Part shown: piece after piece, positions 59,487 to 64,000 of the stretch
Position numbering within the stretch: the first letter of the stretch is position 1
How the letters are laid out: each line of letters opens with the position of its first letter
Source of the DNA: 39-52-133 sp035531075
GTDB lineage: Bacteria > Pseudomonadota > Gammaproteobacteria > Burkholderiales > Gallionellaceae
NCBI GenBank assembly: GCA_035531075.1
Contig: DATKTO010000019.1
Coordinates: 62,001-126,000, forward strand
DNA: 64,000 bases
Direction of reading: 5' to 3'
Translations under genes and position numbers: made by a program
The notes under the pieces: model-generated
What the model saw: only the letters and a program-made list of their open reading frames with translations
Databases searched by the model: none
What the model was told of the DNA's origin: nothing

Positions 59487-60720
59487 GCCGCCTAAAATTT
59501 ATTGCGTGGGCGGCGCGGTGCGTGATCGCCTGCTCGGTTTGCCGGTGCAAGACCACGACTGGGTCGTGGTGGGAGGCACGCCCGAACAGATGGAGGCGTT
59601 GGGCTACAGGCCCGTGGGCAAGGACTTTCCGGTTTTCCTGCATCCCGACACGCACGAAGAATATGCGCTGGCGCGCACCGAGCGCAAAACAGCATTGGGG
59701 TATAAGGGTTTTGCCGTATACGCCGCACCCGATGTGACCCTGGAGCAGGATCTGTCGCGCCGGGACTTCACCGTCAATGCCATCGCGCAAGCAGACGACG
59801 GCAGTCTGATTGATCCCTATAACGGCATCGCAGACCTGCGAGCCGGGGTACTGCGCCATGTCAGTGCGGCGTTCAGTGAAGACCCTGTGCGTATTTTGCG
59901 CGCCGCGCGTTTTGTCGCCCGTTTTGGTTTTTCCATCGCGCCGGAAACGCTGGAACTGATGCGGACCATGGTCGCCAGCGGCGAGGTTGATGCGCTGGTG
60001 GCGGAACGGGTGTGGCAGGAGCTGGCGCGCGGCCTGATGGAGAAAAATCCTTCGCGTTTTATCGCCACCTTGCGCGATTGCGGCGCATTGAAAAAAATAC
60101 TGCCCGAAGTGGAGGGTCTGTTCGGCGTGCCGCAACCGCCGCAGCATCATCCCGAAATAGATTGCGGCATCCATACCCTGATGGTGCTGGACGATGCGGC
60201 TCAACATGGCTACGCCCTGGAAGTGCGCTTTTCCGCGTTGATGCATGACTTGGGCAAAGGCAATACACCGAAAGATATTTTGCCCCGCCATATCGGACAT
60301 GAGGCGCGCGGCGTTGATCTGCTGCGTGCACTGTGCGAACGCCTGCGCGTTCCCGGCGAGTGCCGCGATCTGGGTTTTCTGGTGGCGCGCTATCATGGCG
60401 ACGTGCATCGCGCCAGGGAGCTGCGCCCCGACACCATCGTGCGTTTATTTCAAAACTGCGATGCATGGCGCAAGCCGCAACGCTTTATGCAAATCCTGGA
60501 GGCTTGTGCAGCGGATGCGCGCGGCCGCACCGGGCATGGGCAGGACGACTATCCACAGGCCGATTATCTTCAGCGCATGTTGCATGCGGCACAGGCGGTG
60601 AATGCCGGCGAGATCGCACGGCAGTGCGAGGATAATAATTTGATTGCAGAGAGGGTGAAAGAGGCAAGGATTGTGGCGGTGGAAAAAGCGCTTGATCGTG
60701 ATGCGGTTGGCAGAGAGTGA
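59476..60720 (+). CDS. cca: Multifunctional CCA tRNA nucleotidyltransferase
   Basis: A 414-residue bacterial class II enzyme that adds or repairs the 3' CCA end of tRNAs, with an HD phosphohydrolase domain. It contains YCVGGAVRD, the HDWVVVGGTPEQM region, RRDFTVNAIA and, in the HD part, SALMHDLGKGNTP. The overlap with slt (11 nt) suggests coupled translation. Confidence 0.95.
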   Translation: MKDKPPKIYCVGGAVRDRLLGLPVQDHDWVVVGGTPEQMEALGYRPVGKDFPVFLHPDTHEEYALARTERKTALGYKGFAVYAAPDVTLEQDLSRRDFTVNAIAQADDGSLIDPYNGIADLRAGVLRHVSAAFSEDPVRILRAARFVARFGFSIAPETLELMRTMVASGEVDALVAERVWQELARGLMEKNPSRFIATLRDCGALKKILPEVEGLFGVPQPPQHHPEIDCGIHTLMVLDDAAQHGYALEVRFSALMHDLGKGNTPKDILPRHIGHEARGVDLLRALCERLRVPGECRDLGFLVARYHGDVHRARELRPDTIVRLFQNCDAWRKPQRFMQILEACAADARGRTGHGQDDYPQADYLQRMLHAAQAVNAGEIARQCEDNNLIAERVKEARIVAVEKALDRDAVGRE

Positions 60721-60892
60721 GGTTTGCTCGGCCATACACAAATGATATTGAATACAATCAATGCATCGAAGTTTTATTGGATTAAAATAATTGCATCGCA
60801 AACGGGACGAGCAGTCAGCATCTGGTGAGTGATCATTGAATTTCCGGGAAACCGGTGTTGTACTTAACTTTAAACTACGGAGAAATACCAGC

Positions 60893-61186
60893 ATGGCAAA
60901 CACCAAATCTACACTTTCTGTCGCCTTGGGCGGCGTTTTTGTCGCATCTATGGCAGCTTCTTCAGTTGTTGGCGCAGCGCAAAATCCATTTGAGATGGCC
61001 AGCCTGGACAAGGGGTATATGGTTGCTGCTGCGGATACGGCCAAAGACGGCAAAATGAAAGAGGCTAAGTGCGGCGAAGGCAAGTGTGGCAGCGCGAAAC
61101 CACAAAAAACCAAGCCTGTCGAAGATAAGGGCAAGATGACAGAAGGCAAGTGCGGCGAAGGAAAATGCGGCTCAGCCAAGAAGTAA
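60893..61186 (+). CDS. hvfA: HvfA-like Cys-rich RiPP precursor (predicted copper-binding peptide)
   Basis: A 97-residue protein: an N-terminal leader/signal-like region (hydrophobic 7-29), a mid-region and two near-identical repeats, KCGEGKCGSAK at residues 59-69 and 86-96, giving four Cys (60, 65, 87, 92) in EGKCG-like contexts. EGKCG motifs are the known modification sites of HvfA/bufferin-type RiPPs, where an MNIO enzyme converts Cys to oxazolone-thioamide or thiooxazole groups that bind copper. GGAG lies about 10 nt before the ATG at 60893. It is followed by the DUF692 enzyme and DUF2063 partner. Confidence 0.85.
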   Translation: MANTKSTLSVALGGVFVASMAASSVVGAAQNPFEMASLDKGYMVAAADTAKDGKMKEAKCGEGKCGSAKPQKTKPVEDKGKMTEGKCGEGKCGSAKK

Positions 61187-61201
61187 TCTTTTGTCTTGCA
61201 C

Positions 61202-62050
61202 ATGAATACTAAAGGTATTTATGGCGCGGGCTTGGGTCTTCGGCGGGAATTGATTCCCGCACTGAAGGCCCAAGTGCCTTCCGCTATCAATTTTTTTGAA
61301 ATCGCTCCAGAAAACTGGATTGACCTCGGGGGCGCCTTGGGGCGCGACCTGCGGCATTTCACCGAGCGCTTTCCGATGGTGTGTCACGGCCTGTCCCTGT
61401 CTTTGGGCGGGCCCGCGCCGCTGGATGAGATATTCCTCAAGCGGGTGAAAGGTTTCCTTGACCAGCACCGCATCGACTTGTATACCGAGCACCTGAGCTA
61501 TTGCAGCGATGACGGCCATCTTTACGATCTGCTGCCGATTCCGTTCACGCAGGAAGCTGTGCATTACGTGGCGGCACGCATACGGCGCACGCAGGATATT
61601 CTTGAGCGCCGGATCGCGGTGGAAAATGCGTCTTACTATGTTGAGGCGCCGATCTCCGAATTAAGCGAGATCGAATTCATCAGGGCCGTGCTGCAAGAGT
61701 CTGATTGCCTGCTGCATCTCGACGTGAACAATATTTACGTCAACAGCGTCAATCACGGCTACGACCCGCTTGCCTTTCTGCAGGCCCTGCCGGGCGAGCG
61801 CATCGCCTATATGCATACTGCCGGGCATTATAAAGAAGCGGATGACTTGATTGTGGATACGCATGGTGCGGATGTGATCGACCCGGTGTGGGATCTGCTG
61901 GCAGAAAGCTACCGCACCTTCGGCGTGTTTCCAACCCTGCTCGAGCGCGATTTCAATATTCCACCGTTGCAGGATTTGGTGAAAGAAGTTGAGCATATAG
62001 CGCAGCTGCAGCGGCGTTATCAGGAGCACCGGCATGTCAAAAAAATCTGA
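61202..62050 (+). CDS. hvfB: DUF692 MNIO-type iron-dependent peptide oxidase (HvfB-like)
   Basis: A 282-residue TIM-barrel enzyme of the multinuclear non-haem iron oxidase family (MbnB/HvfB relatives). Metal-ligand candidates are spread through FFEIAPENW, MVCHGLSLS, YTEHLSYC, AVENASY, HLDVNNIYVN, YMHTAGH and LLERDFNIP. It is predicted to oxidise Cys residues of the adjacent precursor with iron and oxygen. The open frame begins at TTG 61196, but ATG 61202 (MNTKGIYGAG) is the likelier start. It overlaps the next gene by 17 nt. Confidence 0.9.
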   Translation: MNTKGIYGAGLGLRRELIPALKAQVPSAINFFEIAPENWIDLGGALGRDLRHFTERFPMVCHGLSLSLGGPAPLDEIFLKRVKGFLDQHRIDLYTEHLSYCSDDGHLYDLLPIPFTQEAVHYVAARIRRTQDILERRIAVENASYYVEAPISELSEIEFIRAVLQESDCLLHLDVNNIYVNSVNHGYDPLAFLQALPGERIAYMHTAGHYKEADDLIVDTHGADVIDPVWDLLAESYRTFGVFPTLLERDFNIPPLQDLVKEVEHIAQLQRRYQEHRHVKKI

Positions 62051-62846
62051 GATAGGGGTAAAGGCCGCACTGCCTGCATTCCAGCAGTATCAATTTGCGT
62101 TCTCCGCACACATCCGCGATCCGCAGAAGAACAAACGTCCGCAAGGGGTGGCAGCAAGGCGCATGAAGGTATACAACGAGCTGGTCTACAATAATCTGGA
62201 AAGTTTTTTGCTGGCTTGCTTCCCGGTGTTGCGCAAGGTATTGGGCAAACGCAATTGGTCGAAATTGGTGAGAGATTTTTTTGCTGCACATCGTTGCCAT
62301 ACACCGTTGTTCCGGCAGATTCCCGACGAGTTTGTGCACTACCTGAAAAACGAGCGCGGTGAACGCGCTGAAGATCCGTCCTTCCTGCAGGACCTCGCGC
62401 ATTACGAGTGGGTGGAGCTGATGCTGTCTGTGTCAAACAAGGAAATCGACTTCTCACGGATTAATCCCGGCGGGGATTTGATGAGCGGGCAACCGGCGCT
62501 TAATCCGCTGCTGTCGCTGCAGAGCTATGCGTATCCGGTACACCGCATCAGCCCCCGTTTTAAGCCCGCAGCAGAGCAGCAGGAGGAAACGCATTTTGCC
62601 ATTCTGCGCAACATTCATGATGAAGTTAAATTCATCGTGGTGAATCCGCTCAGCCTGCGCCTGCTGTATCTGCTGCTGGCAGCGCCACTCAGCGGCGAGG
62701 CTGTTTTGATGCAGATTGCGACTGAAATGCAGCATCCGCATCCACAGGTCGTGTTGGCAGGCGGACTTGAAATTCTGCGATCCCTGCGTGATGCCCAGGC
62801 AATTTTGGGAACATGGGATGCCGGTGCTCCGGCCAAACGCAGCTAA
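62034..62846 (+). CDS. hvfC: DUF2063 partner protein (HvfC-like)
   Basis: A 270-residue helical protein of the DUF2063 family, the usual partner of DUF692 oxidases, thought to bind and present the precursor. Family features are FSAHIRDPQKNKRPQGVAARRM, YNELVYNNLESFLLACFPV and LAHYEWVELML in the N-terminal domain. It overlaps the hvfB-like gene by 17 nt. The cluster ends here: no DoxX-type or transporter gene follows, and the next gene is groES. Confidence 0.9.
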   Translation: MSKKSEIGVKAALPAFQQYQFAFSAHIRDPQKNKRPQGVAARRMKVYNELVYNNLESFLLACFPVLRKVLGKRNWSKLVRDFFAAHRCHTPLFRQIPDEFVHYLKNERGERAEDPSFLQDLAHYEWVELMLSVSNKEIDFSRINPGGDLMSGQPALNPLLSLQSYAYPVHRISPRFKPAAEQQEETHFAILRNIHDEVKFIVVNPLSLRLLYLLLAAPLSGEAVLMQIATEMQHPHPQVVLAGGLEILRSLRDAQAILGTWDAGAPAKRS

Positions 62847-62957
62847 AGATCCGGCAAATATCTGAATTCAGCCAGTATCCTTGCCTCAAACCGTTTTTTT
62901 TGCGGCGCTTTTAGCTGTGCCGCAATATCTGACCCCGAAAAGAATTTTCCCACCGTA

Positions 62958-62984
62958 CTTGAAATAACAGGGCCACGCCCTTAT
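62958..62984 (+). promoter_or_regulatory. Sigma-32-type heat-shock promoter of groESL
   Basis: The -35-like CTTGAAA (62958-62964) and the -10-like CCCTTAT (62978-62984) are separated by 13 nt, close to the sigma-32 consensus. It is immediately upstream of the CIRCE element and about 76 nt before the groES start. The groESL operon thus seems to combine sigma-32 activation with HrcA repression. Confidence 0.75.
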
Positions 62985-62986
62985 CA

Positions 62987-63013
62987 TTAGCAGTCTAAGG
63001 CGCTGAGTGCTAA
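62987..63013. promoter_or_regulatory. CIRCE element (HrcA operator)
   Basis: TTAGCAGTC (62987-62995), a 9-nt spacer, and GAGTGCTAA (63005-63013). The inverted repeat differs from the CIRCE consensus by one base in the left arm (G for C). It lies 47 nt before groES. HrcA repressor binding at CIRCE controls groESL in many bacteria. Confidence 0.93.
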
Positions 63014-63059
63014 TGAGCGGCGTTGAAAGTTTATAACCATTTGTTTTTAGGAGAAAAGC

Positions 63060-63350
63060 ATGAAAGTTCGTCCCTTGCAAGATCGCGTGATTGTCAGACG
63101 TATGGAAGAAGAGCGTAAAACAGCCTCAGGAATTGTCATCCCAGACGCAGCAACAGAAAAGCCTGATCAGGGTGAAATCATTGCTGTAGGCAAGGGTAAA
63201 GTAGGCGATGACGGCAAATTAATCGCAATGAGCGTAAAAGTTGGTGACAAAGTGCTTTTCGGTAAATACGCAGGCCAGACCTTCAAAATGGACGGGCAGG
63301 AATACATGACCATGCGCGAAGATGACATCATCGGCGTAGTTGAAGCTTAA
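63060..63350 (+). CDS. groES: Co-chaperonin GroES
   Basis: A 96-residue heptameric lid of the GroEL chamber. The start MKVRPLQDRVIVRR, the mobile-loop motif GIVIPDAATEKP and the C-terminal DIIGVVEA are typical. TTTAGGAG precedes the ATG by about 8 nt. It is the first gene of groESL, controlled by the CIRCE element and the sigma-32-like promoter upstream. Confidence 0.97.
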   Translation: MKVRPLQDRVIVRRMEEERKTASGIVIPDAATEKPDQGEIIAVGKGKVGDDGKLIAMSVKVGDKVLFGKYAGQTFKMDGQEYMTMREDDIIGVVEA

Positions 63351-63379
63351 GTACTCATAAAAATTCAGGAGAAATCAAT

Positions 63380-64000
63380 ATGTCAGCAAAAGATGTAAAG
63401 TTCCACGACTCAGCGCGTGCGAAGATGATGGTCGGCGTTAACGTTCTGGCCGATGCAGTTAAAGTGACTCTCGGCCCCAAGGGTCGTAACGTTGTTCTGG
63501 AGCGTTCTTACGGCGCGCCTACCATCACCAAGGACGGTGTGTCTGTTGCCAAAGAAATCGAACTGAAAGACAAGTTTGAAAACATGGGCGCGCAGATGGT
63601 CAAGGAAGTTGCTTCCAAGACTTCAGATGTGGCTGGTGACGGTACCACTACCGCGACCGTATTGGCACAGTCAATTGCCCAGGAAGGCATGAAGTTTGTT
63701 GCCGCCGGCATGAATCCAATGGACCTGAAGCGCGGTATCGACAAGGCGGTAACTGCTGCGGTGGAAGAGCTGAAGAAGATCTCCAAGCCATGCACAACCA
63801 CCAAGGAAATTGCACAGGTTGGCAGCATTTCCGCCAACTCCGACACCGTGATCGGCGAGAAAATTGCTGAAGCGATGGAAAAAGTGGGCAAAGAAGGCGT
63901 TATCACCATTGAAGACGGCACCAGCCTGAACGACGAGCTGGAAGTGGTTGAAGGTATGCAGTTTGACCGTGGCTATCTGTCACCTTACTTCATCAACAAC
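63380..64000 (+). CDS. groEL: Chaperonin GroEL (3' end outside window)
   Basis: The first 207 codons of GroEL, starting at ATG 63380 (MSAKDVKFHD) with AGGAG about 9 nt upstream. The frame stays open to the window end. ATP-binding motifs VTLGPKGRNVV and GDGTTTATVLAQ are intact. It follows groES by 29 nt. GroEL folds cytosolic proteins within the GroES-capped ring. Confidence 0.97.
   Translation, partial: MSAKDVKFHDSARAKMMVGVNVLADAVKVTLGPKGRNVVLERSYGAPTITKDGVSVAKEIELKDKFENMGAQMVKEVASKTSDVAGDGTTTATVLAQSIAQEGMKFVAAGMNPMDLKRGIDKAVTAAVEELKKISKPCTTTKEIAQVGSISANSDTVIGEKIAEAMEKVGKEGVITIEDGTSLNDELEVVEGMQFDRGYLSPYFINN

Noticed and set aside
1..64000. tRNA, rRNA, CRISPR arrays, prophage or intact insertion sequences
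   Set aside because: Looked for cloverleaf-like segments, spaced repeats and transposase motifs; none could be supported.

Overview
The window is a gene-dense stretch (roughly mid-50s % GC by eye) of a Gram-negative, betaproteobacterial-type chromosome. The indications are the mreB-mreC-mreD-mrdA-rodA-rlpA block, the bioB/bioF/bioH/bioC and gatCAB arrangements, secB next to gpsA and trmL, a BPSS1780-family membrane protein, a DUF2782 protein beside homoserine kinase, and PA2778/PA2779-type genes. Phosphoribulokinase points to a Calvin cycle. A SorA/SorB-type sulfite dehydrogenase, a putative BigR/SqrR-like persulfide sensor and two rhodanese proteins point to sulfur chemistry. A chemolithoautotroph related to the Gallionellaceae/Sulfuricellaceae (Nitrosomonadales) would fit, but that is inference; no rRNA gene or other decisive marker is present.

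Layout. 1-2.7 kb: the end of a LOG-family gene, then a small accessory patch of lower-GC orphan genes, including an Abi_C-type abortive-infection protein. An attC-like inverted repeat lies between two of them. 2.7-6.4 kb: a compact CDF-type transporter, a small cysteine-rich protein, DUF2782, thrB and a BPSS1780 membrane protein. 6.4-14.4 kb: an AhpD-like protein, uvrD, phosphoribulokinase, yggX, argA, the PA2778/PA2779 pair and a strongly expressed-looking DUF3015 protein. 14.4-19 kb: a DUF4105/Lnb-like protein with a lipoprotein hydrolase, then sorA-sorB. 19-24.4 kb: the leftward run gpmI-envC-ctpA-hypothetical-moeB. 24.5-34 kb: an ArsR repressor with the BigR/SqrR cysteine spacing, a promoter buried in a 12-bp inverted repeat, an RND pump, DUF2892, a PglL-type glycan ligase, a membrane rhodanese, grxC, secB, an SH3 protein and gpsA.

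34-41.6 kb: trmL, a PAP2-like protein, comF, bioB-bioF-bioH-bioC, and a FGE-like protein that lacks the catalytic cysteine. 41.8-48.3 kb: the cell-shape operon mreBCD-mrdA-rodA-rlpA on the minus strand. 48.4-57.2 kb: gatCAB, then argS-SPOR-dsbA-SDR on the minus strand, an arginine-rich orphan and trhO. 57.5-60.7 kb: slt and cca. 60.9-62.8 kb: a three-gene HvfABC-type cluster (Cys-rich precursor, DUF692/MNIO enzyme, DUF2063 partner) predicted to make a modified, copper-binding peptide. 63-64 kb: groES-groEL behind a CIRCE element and a sigma-32-like promoter; groEL runs off the end.

The strongest candidates for unusual biology are the HvfABC cluster, the BigR-like/RND/DUF2892/rhodanese sulfur-stress neighbourhood, the Lnb-like protein, the integron-like accessory patch, and palindromic repeats that supply the stop codons of several genes. 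No tRNA, rRNA, CRISPR array or intact transposase was seen.
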